Below are positions 35,553 through 43,968 of a DNA stretch of 64,000 nt, piece by piece; position 1 is the first letter of the stretch, and the number at the start of each line of letters is the position of its first letter. Below the pieces are notes generated by a model that had not been told where the DNA came from, made no database searches, and was given only the letters and a program-made list of their open reading frames with translations. The stretch comes from an uncultured Cetobacterium sp. (GTDB lineage Bacteria; Fusobacteriota; Fusobacteriia; Fusobacteriales; Fusobacteriaceae): assembly GCA_949293295.1 (NCBI GenBank), contig CASFCG010000012.1, positions 54,918 to 118,917 on the forward strand, read 5' to 3'. Position numbers and translations under genes: made by a program.

Positions 35553-35562
35553 GAGGACTAAA

Positions 35563-36039
35563 ATGAGAAAAATACTAGATAGATTATTAGAAATATTGGC
35601 GTGTTTAATATTTGTAGTTATGATTTTAGTTTGTCTTTATCAAATATTAAGTAGATATGTTTTAAAAAATCCAAGTGCATTTTCAGAGGAATTTTTAAGA
35701 TTTGCTATTATTTGGGTGTCTATGTTGGGAATAGCTTATGCTTTTGGGAAAGGAAATCATCTAGCAATAACTTTTATGAAAGATAAGTTAAATATTAAAG
35801 AGGGAGCAATAGTTGAGATAGTTTTTCATATTATATTTATAGTATTTGCTTTCTTTATTATGATTCAAGGGGGAGCAAATGCTGTAAATATAGCTCTATA
35901 TCAAATATCTCCAGCACTAGGAATACCAATGGGATTTGTATACTTGTCTCTACCAGTTTCTGGAGTGGTAATAATACTTTATTCAATTTTAAATATAAAG
36001 GATATGTATTTAAAATATAAAGGGGGGAGAATAAAATGA
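35563..36039 (+). CDS. dctQ: TRAP transporter small permease DctQ
   Basis: A 158-residue protein with four membrane segments, the small membrane subunit of a tripartite ATP-independent periplasmic transporter. The conserved RYVLKNPSAFSEEFLRFAIIWVSM segment between helices 1 and 2 and LGIPMGFVYLSLPVSG in helix 4 are typical. AGGAGG precedes the start, and the stop overlaps the DctM start (ATGA), so the two are coupled. Confidence 0.93.
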   Translation: MRKILDRLLEILACLIFVVMILVCLYQILSRYVLKNPSAFSEEFLRFAIIWVSMLGIAYAFGKGNHLAITFMKDKLNIKEGAIVEIVFHIIFIVFAFFIMIQGGANAVNIALYQISPALGIPMGFVYLSLPVSGVVIILYSILNIKDMYLKYKGGRIK

Positions 36040-37319
36040 TATTAGAAGCAAGCATTGTTTTAACTATAACTTTTATAACTCTGTTTGTTGTAGGAATCCC
36101 TATAGCAATCAGCATAGCTTTGAGCTCATTAGCAACAATTTTGCTCGTAACTTCAGGAAATGTAGCAGTTTTTACAGCGGCTCAAAAAATGGCGGCAAGC
36201 TTGGATAGTTTTTCTCTTATAGCGGTACCTTTCTTTATATTGTCTGGAACAATAATGAATAGAGGTGGGTTAGCAATAAGACTAGTTAATTTGGCTAAAC
36301 TTATAGGTGGAAGAATACCAGGGGCATTAGCACACACTAATATCATAGGGAATATGTTATTTGGAGCAATTTCTGGTTCAGTTATTGCAGCTTCAACAGC
36401 AGTTGGAGGAACTCTTATTCCATTAGAGGAAAAAGAAGGATATGAAAAATCATATTCAGCTGCAGTAAATATAGCTTCAGCCCCAACTGGAATGTTAATA
36501 CCTCCAAGTCCGGGGTTTATAATCTATTCTTTAATCAGTGGTGGAACCTCAATAGCAGCACTATTTATAGGCGGATATATCTCTGGAGCATTGTGGGGAT
36601 TAGCAGTAATGTTAGTAGCTTGGATATTTGCTAAGAAAAATAAGTATCCAGTTTGTACAAAGCCAACTAAACAAGAGGTTATAAAAACTTTAATAGATGG
36701 AATTCCAAGTGTAATATTAATTTTGGTTGTAATTATAGGAATAGTAACAGGAATTTTTACAGCTATTGAGGCTTCAGCTATCTGTGTTTTATATTGTGTA
36801 GTCTTATCAATGGTGTTTTATAAAACTGTAACTGTAAAAGATATGTATGGAATAATAATAGAAACTTTTCATATGACAGGAGTAATAATGTTTTTGATTG
36901 CCACTTCTTCAATAATGTCATTTGCCATGGCGTTTACGGGACTACCAGCGGCAATAAGTGATGGAGTTTTAAGTATTTCAAGTAATAAATACGTAATAAT
37001 GATAATAATAAATATATTTTTACTTATAATAGGAACTTTTATGGATATTGCTCCAGCAATATTGATATTTACTCCGATATTTTTACCAATAGCTTTAAAG
37101 ATAGGGATGCATCCAGTTCATTTTGGTATAATATTTGTATATAACTTATGTATAGGAACGATTACTCCACCAGTGGGGACAGGGTTATTTGTAGGAGCTA
37201 GTGTCGCTAAGATGAAAGTTGAAGATGTTATGAAAACTTTGATACCATACTATGTTGCAATAATAGGAGTGTTATTTGTAATAACATTTTTCCCACAAAT
37301 TATTACAACATTTATATAG
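36036..37319 (+). CDS. dctM: TRAP transporter large permease DctM
   Basis: A 427-residue permease with about twelve hydrophobic segments. It uses a sodium gradient to move the ligand delivered by DctP. Family signatures are visible: VPFFILSGTIMNRGGLA, GAISGSVIAASTAVGGTLIP, PTGMLIPPSPGFIIYS, and NLCIGTITPPVGTGLFVGASVA. GGGGGGAG precedes the start. Its place before the GH105 hydrolase and kdu genes suggests an unsaturated oligo-uronide or rhamnogalacturonan disaccharide as cargo. Confidence 0.94.
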   Translation: MILEASIVLTITFITLFVVGIPIAISIALSSLATILLVTSGNVAVFTAAQKMAASLDSFSLIAVPFFILSGTIMNRGGLAIRLVNLAKLIGGRIPGALAHTNIIGNMLFGAISGSVIAASTAVGGTLIPLEEKEGYEKSYSAAVNIASAPTGMLIPPSPGFIIYSLISGGTSIAALFIGGYISGALWGLAVMLVAWIFAKKNKYPVCTKPTKQEVIKTLIDGIPSVILILVVIIGIVTGIFTAIEASAICVLYCVVLSMVFYKTVTVKDMYGIIIETFHMTGVIMFLIATSSIMSFAMAFTGLPAAISDGVLSISSNKYVIMIIINIFLLIIGTFMDIAPAILIFTPIFLPIALKIGMHPVHFGIIFVYNLCIGTITPPVGTGLFVGASVAKMKVEDVMKTLIPYYVAIIGVLFVITFFPQIITTFI

Positions 37320-37331
37320 AAGGAGTTTTTT

Positions 37332-38471
37332 ATGCAAAGAAAAATATTAATAGAAAAATTAAGTAAAGTTTTAGAAAAATTAAAAAATTTACAGCCACCT
37401 CAAATAGCAGATATTGAAAATGCAAATTCGGAAGATTTAGCTAGGGGAGTGATAGTAAGAGATTTTGGAATAGAAGAGTGGGATTGGCCACAAGGTGTAG
37501 GATTATATGGAATAAATAAGTTACAAAAATTAAATCTTCTAGAAAATAACAATGAATTTTTCTATAATTGGTTTAAGAAAAATATAGAGAGAGGACTTCC
37601 TACTAAAAATGTAAATACTACAACACCACTGTTAACCTTAATAGATTTATGTGATGTTTATAAAGATAAAGAGTTTGAAGAGCTATGTCTAGAATGGGCA
37701 GAGTGGTTGATGAAAGATTTACCTAAGACGAAAGAAAATGGATTTCAACACGTAACAAGTGCACTTCATGGAAAAGACGGCTTGACATTAAATGAGGGAC
37801 AACTTTGGATAGATACTCTATTTATGATGGCACTATTTTTAAATAAAATGGGAGTAAAATATAAAAAAGAGGAGTGGATAGCTCAAAGTGTATATCAAGT
37901 ATTAATTCATATAAAATATTTGTATGAGAAGAAAAATGGATTATTTTATCATGGATGGACATTTATAGGTAATAATAATTTTGGAGAGGTATTTTGGTGT
38001 AGAGGAAACTCTTGGTTTACTTTAGGAATTATGGAGTTTCTAGAGAGTTCAGAAGAGTATATGGAAAAAGGAACAAAAGAGTTTGTGTTAGCAACTTATA
38101 GAGCCCAAGTAGAAAAATTAGTAGAACTTCAAGATGCAAGTGGAGGCTGGCATACTATATTGGATGATGAGGAGAGTTATTTAGAAACTTCTGGAACTGC
38201 AAGTATTGTAGCTGGAATTTTTAAAGGAATACAAAGTGGAGTTTTAGATAAAAAATATGAGAAAGTAGCACTAAAAGGCTGGAACTTTATAATAGAAAAT
38301 ATTGCAGAAGATGGGACTGTTTTAAATGTTTCAGGGGGAACAGGGATAGGAATGGACAAAGAACATTATAAAAGTATTATAATTGCTCCAATGGCTTATG
38401 GACAGTCATTAACAATAATAGCTTTAGCTGAGGCATTAAAATATATAATAAATGAGGAGAGGGTAAAATGA
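37332..38471 (+). CDS. Unsaturated rhamnogalacturonyl hydrolase (GH105)
   Basis: A 379-residue cytosolic alpha6/alpha6-barrel enzyme of family GH88/GH105 (YteR/RhiN type). It hydrates the 4,5-unsaturated uronic acid of lyase-made disaccharides and releases rhamnose. Markers are [18 protein letters not shown] near the N-terminus, [17 protein letters not shown] (containing the conserved aspartate), FYHGWTF and [14 protein letters not shown], and [25 protein letters not shown]. There is no signal peptide, so it acts on imported disaccharide. It overlaps kduI by four bases. Confidence 0.88.
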   Translation: MQRKILIEKLSKVLEKLKNLQPPQIADIENANSEDLARGVIVRDFGIEEWDWPQGVGLYGINKLQKLNLLENNNEFFYNWFKKNIERGLPTKNVNTTTPLLTLIDLCDVYKDKEFEELCLEWAEWLMKDLPKTKENGFQHVTSALHGKDGLTLNEGQLWIDTLFMMALFLNKMGVKYKKEEWIAQSVYQVLIHIKYLYEKKNGLFYHGWTFIGNNNFGEVFWCRGNSWFTLGIMEFLESSEEYMEKGTKEFVLATYRAQVEKLVELQDASGGWHTILDDEESYLETSGTASIVAGIFKGIQSGVLDKKYEKVALKGWNFIIENIAEDGTVLNVSGGTGIGMDKEHYKSIIIAPMAYGQSLTIIALAEALKYIINEERVK

Positions 38472-39304
38472 AATTAGATGTAAGATATGCAAATCATCCT
38501 AAGGATTCAAAACACTATACGACAGAGGAACTAAGAAAACATTATTTAGTAGAAAAAGTATTCATTGAAGATGAGGTTAATTTAGTTTATTCTCACGTAG
38601 ATAGAGTAATAGCTGGAGGAATAACTCCAGCGAAAAAAAGTCTTAAATTAGAGGGATGTAAAGAGCTAGGTTCAGAATATTTCTTAGAAAGAAGAGAACT
38701 AGGGGTAATAAATATTGGTGGAAATGGAAAAATTTCTATTGATGGAATAGTTTATGAAGTTAAAGGAAGAGAGGGACTGTATGTAGGAATGGGAGCAAAA
38801 GAGTTAATATTTACCTCTGATGATGAAAAAAATCCAGCAAAATTTTATGTAAACTCATCTCCTGCCCACAAAACTTATCCTACTGTAATGATAAATTTAG
38901 AAAAAGCTAATAAGGTTCATTTAGGTGATTTAGAAAATTCTAATAAAAGAACTATTTATCAATATGTACATCCTGCAGTGTGTGAATCATGTCAATTAGT
39001 AATGGGAATGACAATGTTAGAGCCGAATAATATGTGGAATACAATGCCTTGTCATACACATGAAAGAAGAATGGAAGTATATTTATACTTTGATATGACA
39101 GAAGAAACAAAGGTATTCCATTTAATGGGAGAGCCTAATGAAACAAGACACATAGTAGTGAGCAATGAGCAAGCTGTAATATCTCCATCTTGGTCTATTC
39201 ACTCTGGTGTAGGAACTAAAAACTATACATTTATTTGGGGAATGGCAGGAGAAAATCAAACATTTACCGATATGGATCATGTAGCAATGAACGATTTAAA
39301 ATAA
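38468..39304 (+). CDS. kduI: 5-dehydro-4-deoxy-D-glucuronate isomerase
   Basis: A 278-residue cupin-fold zinc enzyme that isomerises 4-deoxy-L-threo-5-hexosulose uronate, the uronate product of GH105 or pectin lyases, to the 2,5-diketo acid. The metal-binding [17 protein letters not shown] (about residues 193-210) and a later histidine in [10 protein letters not shown] are present, with the usual N-terminus ending in THERR-type order. The ATGA overlap with the hydrolase gene indicates coupling. Confidence 0.95.
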   Translation: MKLDVRYANHPKDSKHYTTEELRKHYLVEKVFIEDEVNLVYSHVDRVIAGGITPAKKSLKLEGCKELGSEYFLERRELGVINIGGNGKISIDGIVYEVKGREGLYVGMGAKELIFTSDDEKNPAKFYVNSSPAHKTYPTVMINLEKANKVHLGDLENSNKRTIYQYVHPAVCESCQLVMGMTMLEPNNMWNTMPCHTHERRMEVYLYFDMTEETKVFHLMGEPNETRHIVVSNEQAVISPSWSIHSGVGTKNYTFIWGMAGENQTFTDMDHVAMNDLK

Positions 39305-39332
39305 GATAAATAGGTGTTAAGGAGGGTTAAAA

Positions 39333-40106
39333 ATGTTAAATAATTTTAATATGGATTTCTTTTCTTTAAAGGGAAAGGTAGCGATAGTAACAGGTGGAAA
39401 TACTGGATTAGGACAAGCTTATGTAGTAGCATTAGCTAAAGCAGGAGCAGATTTGTTTGTAGTAACTTATGACAGAGAATGGGATGAAACTAGAAAAATG
39501 GTAGAAGCTGAAGGAAGAAAAATAGAGTTTTTTCAAGCTGACCTAACAGATAGAGGACAAATAGATAAAGTAATAAAAGAATGTATTGAAACATTTGGAA
39601 AATTAGATATATTAGTAAACAATGCTGGAACAATAAGAAGAGCTCCGTTATTGGAGTATAAAGAGGAAGATTGGGATGCTGTAATGGATATCAATCTAAA
39701 CTCAGTATATTTCTTGAGTCAAGCGGCGGCAAAAATAATGGTAAAACAAGGTTCAGGAAAGATAATTAACATAGCTTCAATGTTATCTTTCCAGGGAGGG
39801 AAATTTGTACCACCTTATACAGCAAGTAAACACGGAGTAGCAGGAATAACAAAGGCCTTTGCGAATGAATTGGCAGCATATAATATTCAAATTAATGCAA
39901 TAGCACCAGGATATATCAAAACAGCAAATACAGCACCAATAAGAGCTGATGAAAAGAGAAATGCAGAAATACTAAGTAGAATACCAGCAGAGAGATGGGC
40001 AGATCCATTTGACTTAATGGGAGCTGTAGTATTTTTAGCAAGTAAAGCATCAGACTATATAAATGGTCATATTTTAGCAGTTGACGGAGGATGGTTGGTA
40101 AGATAA
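39333..40106 (+). CDS. kduD: 2-dehydro-3-deoxy-D-gluconate 5-dehydrogenase
   Basis: A 257-residue SDR that reduces the KduI product to 2-keto-3-deoxygluconate (KDG). It carries TGGNTGLGQA, NNAGTIRRAPLLEYKEEDWDAV (characteristic of KduD), catalytic Ser in INIASM and YTASKHG, and the terminal INGHILAVDGGWLVR. AGGAGGG precedes the start. The stop overlaps the next start (TAATG). The next enzymes, KDG kinase and KDPG aldolase, are not in this window. Confidence 0.94.
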   Translation: MLNNFNMDFFSLKGKVAIVTGGNTGLGQAYVVALAKAGADLFVVTYDREWDETRKMVEAEGRKIEFFQADLTDRGQIDKVIKECIETFGKLDILVNNAGTIRRAPLLEYKEEDWDAVMDINLNSVYFLSQAAAKIMVKQGSGKIINIASMLSFQGGKFVPPYTASKHGVAGITKAFANELAAYNIQINAIAPGYIKTANTAPIRADEKRNAEILSRIPAERWADPFDLMGAVVFLASKASDYINGHILAVDGGWLVR

Positions 40107-40942
40107 TGATAGGGGTAAGAGCTCATGACTTGGGAGAATTTACAATAGCGAGATTAGAAGAGTTTATTCAAGAGATAAAAAAGTATAAATTTTCATATAT
40201 TCAATTGGTATTATGGAAAAGTTTTACAGATATAGACCCATATTTAAAAAATACCTCGTTGGAAGATTTTAAGTTGATAGCAAAAAGATTAAAGGAAGAA
40301 AAAATAAAAGTAACTGTGCTGGGAGCATACTACAATATGATATCTCCAGATTTAGAAGATAGAAAACTTGGAGAAGAGAGATATGAAAAGATGTTGGAGA
40401 TATTAAAAATTTTTGATGGAGTTGTAGTTGGAACAGAACCAGGTTCACATAATTTAGATTTTTCTTATAATGAAAAAAATCATACAGAAGAGAGTTATCA
40501 GATTGTTTTGGAAAGTTTTAAAAAATTTGCTAAGGTAGCGGAGAAAAATGGAGTTAACATGGGATTAGAGCCAGTATACACTTTAACTATTTGGAATATT
40601 GAAGTATTAAAAAGACTATTTGAAGAAGTAAATTCAGAAAGTTTTAAAGTGATATTTGACCCTGTGAACTTGATAGGTTTAGAAAATTATAAAAAGCAAG
40701 ATAAATTAATAGAAGATATTTTTAAATATTTTGCTAATAAAATGGCAACAGTACATTTTAAAGATTTTAAAGTAGAAAATAATCAGTTAGTGAGGGTTTC
40801 ACCAGGTAAGGGAATTTTAAATTATAATCTTTTATTAAAAGAGATGAAAAAATATAATATAAAGGGAATATTGGATGAAGTTCCTAAAGAAGATTTGGAA
40901 TTTTCTAAAAAATATATAGAGAATATATTGGAAAATATATAA
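40106..40942 (+). CDS. Sugar phosphate isomerase/epimerase-like TIM-barrel protein
   Basis: A 278-residue protein of the xylose-isomerase-like/AP endonuclease 2 superfamily. The four probable metal ligands of this fold are seen in GLEPVYT (Glu), FDPVNL (Asp), TVHFKDF (His) and GILDEVP (Glu). I start at ATG 40106, which overlaps the kduD stop, rather than TTG 40091. The family covers hydroxypyruvate isomerases, inosose dehydratases and keto-sugar epimerases, so the reaction is open; the position after kduD suggests a step on a uronate- or rhamnose-derived sugar. Confidence 0.75.
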   Translation: MIGVRAHDLGEFTIARLEEFIQEIKKYKFSYIQLVLWKSFTDIDPYLKNTSLEDFKLIAKRLKEEKIKVTVLGAYYNMISPDLEDRKLGEERYEKMLEILKIFDGVVVGTEPGSHNLDFSYNEKNHTEESYQIVLESFKKFAKVAEKNGVNMGLEPVYTLTIWNIEVLKRLFEEVNSESFKVIFDPVNLIGLENYKKQDKLIEDIFKYFANKMATVHFKDFKVENNQLVRVSPGKGILNYNLLLKEMKKYNIKGILDEVPKEDLEFSKKYIENILENI

Positions 40943-40989
40943 AAAGGAAAGTAGTTAAAACTAATTAAAATATTAGGAGGGAAAATAAA

Positions 40990-42144
40990 ATGGCAACAGC
41001 AAGGTATATATTAAATGAAACAAGTTATTTTGGAATAGGAAGCAGAGAAAATTTAGCAACTGAGATAAAAGCTAGAGGATATAAAAAAGCTCTATTAGTA
41101 AGTGATAAAGTATTAGAAAGTTGTGGAGTATTGGATAAAGTAAAAAAAGTTTTAGAAGATGCAAATATATCATATAGTACATATGTAGATATAAAACAAA
41201 ATCCAACAGTAAAAAATTGTAAGGATGGTTTAGTATCATTTAATGAAACAGGAGCTGATTTTATAGTAGCAGTAGGTGGTGGTTCTGTAATAGATACAGC
41301 TAAGGCAATAGCTATAACAAAAAATAATCCAGAATTTGAAGATATAAAATCACTAGAAGGAGTAGCACCAACTCATATTAAATGTGTTCCAATAATTGCA
41401 TTACCTACAACATGTGGAACTGCAGCAGAGGTAACAATCAACTATGTAATAACTCTGGAAGATGAAAATAGAAAAATTGTTTGTGTAGACCCAAAAGATA
41501 TACCATTAGTAGCAATAGTAGATGCGGAACTTATGCTTACTATGCCAAATAATACAATAGCAGCAACAGGAATGGATGCTTTAACTCATGCAATAGAAGG
41601 TTATGTTACAAAGGGAGCTCATATAATTTCAGATATGTTTGAGTTAAAAGCTATTGAACTAATAGCTAAGCATTTAAGAGGAGCAGTAGCAGATAAAAAT
41701 TTAAAAGATATGGAAGGGATGAGTATAGCTCAATATGTGGCAGGGATGGGATTTTCAAATGTTGGGCTTGGAATAGTTCATTCTATGGCTCATCCATTAG
41801 GAGCAGTATATGATATACCACATGGAGTAGCGAATGCACTACTTCTACCAACAGTGATGGAGTTTAATATGTCTGCATGTATAGATAAATATGGAAATAT
41901 AGCAAAAGCTATGGGAGTAGATATAAATGGTATGAGTAAAGAAAAGGCAGCTCAGGCCGCGGTAGATGCAGTAAGAAAATTAGCTATTGATGTAGGAATA
42001 CCTAAAACATTAAGAGAGATAAATATTCCAGAAGAAGGATTATCAAAGTTAGCAAAGGATGCATTAGCAGATGTATGTACTGGTGGAAATCCAAAAGATG
42101 TAACATTAGAGGATATTGAAAATTTATATAACAAAGTTTATTAA
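40990..42144 (+). CDS. fucO: Lactaldehyde reductase (1,2-propanediol oxidoreductase)
   Basis: A 384-residue group III iron-dependent alcohol dehydrogenase that reduces L-lactaldehyde from RhaD to 1,2-propanediol. NAD-binding GGGSVIDTAKAIAI is near residue 97, and the iron ligands are in GMDALTHAIEGY and VHSMAHPLGAVYDIPHGVANA (Asp plus three His). The N-terminus and NPTVKNCKDG are typical of FucO. AGGAGGG lies before the start. It closes the rhamnose/pectin gene set and is followed by the terminator at 42289. Confidence 0.92.
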   Translation: MATARYILNETSYFGIGSRENLATEIKARGYKKALLVSDKVLESCGVLDKVKKVLEDANISYSTYVDIKQNPTVKNCKDGLVSFNETGADFIVAVGGGSVIDTAKAIAITKNNPEFEDIKSLEGVAPTHIKCVPIIALPTTCGTAAEVTINYVITLEDENRKIVCVDPKDIPLVAIVDAELMLTMPNNTIAATGMDALTHAIEGYVTKGAHIISDMFELKAIELIAKHLRGAVADKNLKDMEGMSIAQYVAGMGFSNVGLGIVHSMAHPLGAVYDIPHGVANALLLPTVMEFNMSACIDKYGNIAKAMGVDINGMSKEKAAQAAVDAVRKLAIDVGIPKTLREINIPEEGLSKLAKDALADVCTGGNPKDVTLEDIENLYNKVY

Positions 42145-42163
42145 TCCTTTATAAATTGTCTGT

Positions 42164-42239
42164 ATAATTTCTACGTAATATAGTTTAATAAAATTACATA
42201 ACTTAGATAAATTGAAATCTATATTTAAATAATTTCTAC
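42164..42239 (+). repeat. Two ATAATTTCTAC boxes 65 bp apart
   Basis: ATAATTTCTAC occurs at 42164-42174 and at 42229-42239. The second is part of TTTAAATAATTTCTAC, which matches the core of known Cas12a direct repeats, and 65 bp equals one repeat-spacer unit. However, the GTAGA arm of the repeat hairpin is missing in both, and no cas genes are near. The 207-bp gap otherwise contains only the terminator. Possibly chance. Confidence 0.2.
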
Positions 42240-42288
42240 CTGTTTTAGTAAACTGAAATTTTTAACTAGAGTTTATAGAATAGATAGT

Positions 42289-42327
42289 AAAAAAAGCTAA
42301 AGAAAATTTATTTCTTTAGCTTTTTTT
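42289..42327. terminator. Bidirectional terminator between fucO and lpxD
   Basis: AAAAAAAGCTAAAGAAA and TTTCTTTAGCTTTTTTT form a perfect 17-bp stem around a five-base loop, serving the convergent fucO and lpxD transcripts. Confidence 0.9.
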
Positions 42328-42351
42328 ATCATTATCATGAATATATTGATT

Positions 42352-43353
42352 CTATCCTCTCCATTTTTCCAACAATTTCACTCTATTAAACAACTCTGGT
42401 AATTTTTTCAAGTAAGCTTTTATTTTTAAATCATCCTTTAGTGGGACTATTGGATTTCCTGATAAAATTTGATTATCTGGAATATTACCTATTATTCCTG
42501 ATTGAGCTCCTATCATTACATTTGAGCCAATTTTTATATGCCCTGCAACTCCAGTCTGTCCCCCTAAGGTCGTATTATTCCCTATCTCAGTACTCCCAGC
42601 AATTCCAACTTGCGATATAATTAAACAGTTTTCACCTATAATATCATTGTGAGCTATTTGAACTAAATTATCTATTTTTGTATATTTTTTTATTACGGTA
42701 TCTCCTATTGTTCCTCTGTCAATTGCTGTATTAGCTCCTATTTCAACATAATCCTCTAAAATTACTCTTCCTATCTGTTCAATTTTTGTATTAACACCAT
42801 TAATTTTAACATATCCAAATCCATCTGAACCAATCACTGCTCCTGGCTGAATTATACAATTATTTCCGATTTTACAAAACTCTCTTATGGTAACATTTGG
42901 ATAAATTATAGTATTATTTCCAACAATTACTCCCTCACAAATTGTTACATTTGAGTGGATTTTTACATTTTGCCCTATTTTTACATCATGACCTATATAA
43001 GAATTTGGAGCGATATCTGTATCTTCTCCTATTTGAGCCGTTGTCTCTATCAATTTTTCACATTTTTTTAAATCTTTTTTAAAAAAATTTAACAATTTAG
43101 GCATGAGATTTCTAGGGGATTCATTTACAAGTAAGTATGTTTTTGAATCTTCTGGCAGCTCAACTCCTTTTGGTACAATTACAACACTTGCTTTTGTTTC
43201 ATTCAATTTTTTCAAAAACTTTACATCTGAAGCAAACGTTACTTCTCCTTCAACGGCTTGAAAAAAAGGAGATAATCCAGCTATATCCCGCCTTTTCTCT
43301 CCTTTTACTTCACATTGAAGAAGAGATACCAAATTTTCCAATTTTAAATTCAT
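42352..43353 (-). CDS. lpxD: UDP-3-O-(3-hydroxyacyl)glucosamine N-acyltransferase
   Basis: A 333-residue trimeric acyltransferase of lipid A synthesis. The N-terminal uridine-binding domain (about residues 1-95) is followed by a long left-handed beta-helix of hexapeptide repeats from about 105 to 290, such as [19 protein letters not shown]. The catalytic histidine lies in [11 protein letters not shown], and GSDGFGY is the acyl-pantetheine contact region. A helical C-terminal tail completes it. It is the last gene of the tamB-bamA-skp-lpxD run, 21 bp after the Skp-like gene. It confirms an LPS-type outer membrane. Confidence 0.95.
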   Translation of the reverse strand: MNLKLENLVSLLQCEVKGEKRRDIAGLSPFFQAVEGEVTFASDVKFLKKLNETKASVVIVPKGVELPEDSKTYLLVNESPRNLMPKLLNFFKKDLKKCEKLIETTAQIGEDTDIAPNSYIGHDVKIGQNVKIHSNVTICEGVIVGNNTIIYPNVTIREFCKIGNNCIIQPGAVIGSDGFGYVKINGVNTKIEQIGRVILEDYVEIGANTAIDRGTIGDTVIKKYTKIDNLVQIAHNDIIGENCLIISQVGIAGSTEIGNNTTLGGQTGVAGHIKIGSNVMIGAQSGIIGNIPDNQILSGNPIVPLKDDLKIKAYLKKLPELFNRVKLLEKWRG

Positions 43354-43374
43354 TTCTCTCTCCTCAAAACTAGC

Positions 43375-43860
43375 TTAATTTATTTTTTTACTTTTTTCCA
43401 TAGTGTTTAACACTTTTTGCGTTAAATCCACGCCACCGAACCTAACTACACCTTTTTCAAATACATAATCACATTTCTCATTTTTTGCCACTGTTTTAAT
43501 AGAAACTGTGATTAATCTTTCTACTTCTTGCATTTTCTTAAGCTCCTCTGAAGATAACTTTTGTTGTGATTCGTTTACTGACTTTTTAAATTTCTCAACT
43601 TTATCTTCAAAAGCTTTTCTCTCTTTATCTGTTACTTTATTTCCTTTTCCTTCAAGGTCAACTCTCAATTTTTGTAACTCTATCTCTTGTTTCTTCAAAG
43701 CATCTTCTAACTTTTTTTTCTCTTTTGTTAAATTTTCTCTTAGAACTTTAGTTTGAGAATATTTCATAAACAACTCTTGACTATCTACAAATCCTATCTT
43801 AGCAGCTAAACTCATAGTTGAAGCCACTCCCAGCAATGTAATCATTAATAATTTTCTCAC
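43375..43860 (-). CDS. OmpH/Skp family periplasmic chaperone
   Basis: A 161-residue protein with a signal peptide (cleavage near SLAA, residue 20) and the OmpH start KIGFVDSQELF. A long charged coiled-coil (about residues 40-115) forms the two tentacle arms of the Skp trimer, followed by the body strand YVFEKGVVRFGGVDLTQKVL. It carries unfolded outer-membrane proteins to BamA, whose gene lies just upstream. AGGAGG precedes the start codon. Confidence 0.9.
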   Translation of the reverse strand: MRKLLMITLLGVASTMSLAAKIGFVDSQELFMKYSQTKVLRENLTKEKKKLEDALKKQEIELQKLRVDLEGKGNKVTDKERKAFEDKVEKFKKSVNESQQKLSSEELKKMQEVERLITVSIKTVAKNEKCDYVFEKGVVRFGGVDLTQKVLNTMEKSKKIN

Positions 43861-43931
43861 TTGTGTTTCCTCCTAACTCACTATTTTATTAATCGACTTA
43901 AATTAAGCATTATTTCCTTAAGTGTCGCCTC

Positions 43932-43940
43932 ATTATAACA
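43932..43940 (-). promoter_or_regulatory. Extended -10 promoter of skp-lpxD
   Basis: On the minus strand TGTTATAAT (TGn plus TATAAT) lies in the 108-bp gap between bamA and the Skp-like gene, about 70 bp before its start, so skp-lpxD may be transcribed independently as well as from upstream. Confidence 0.45.
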
Positions 43941-43968
43941 CAAAAACTTTAATTTTTCTATAATTTTC

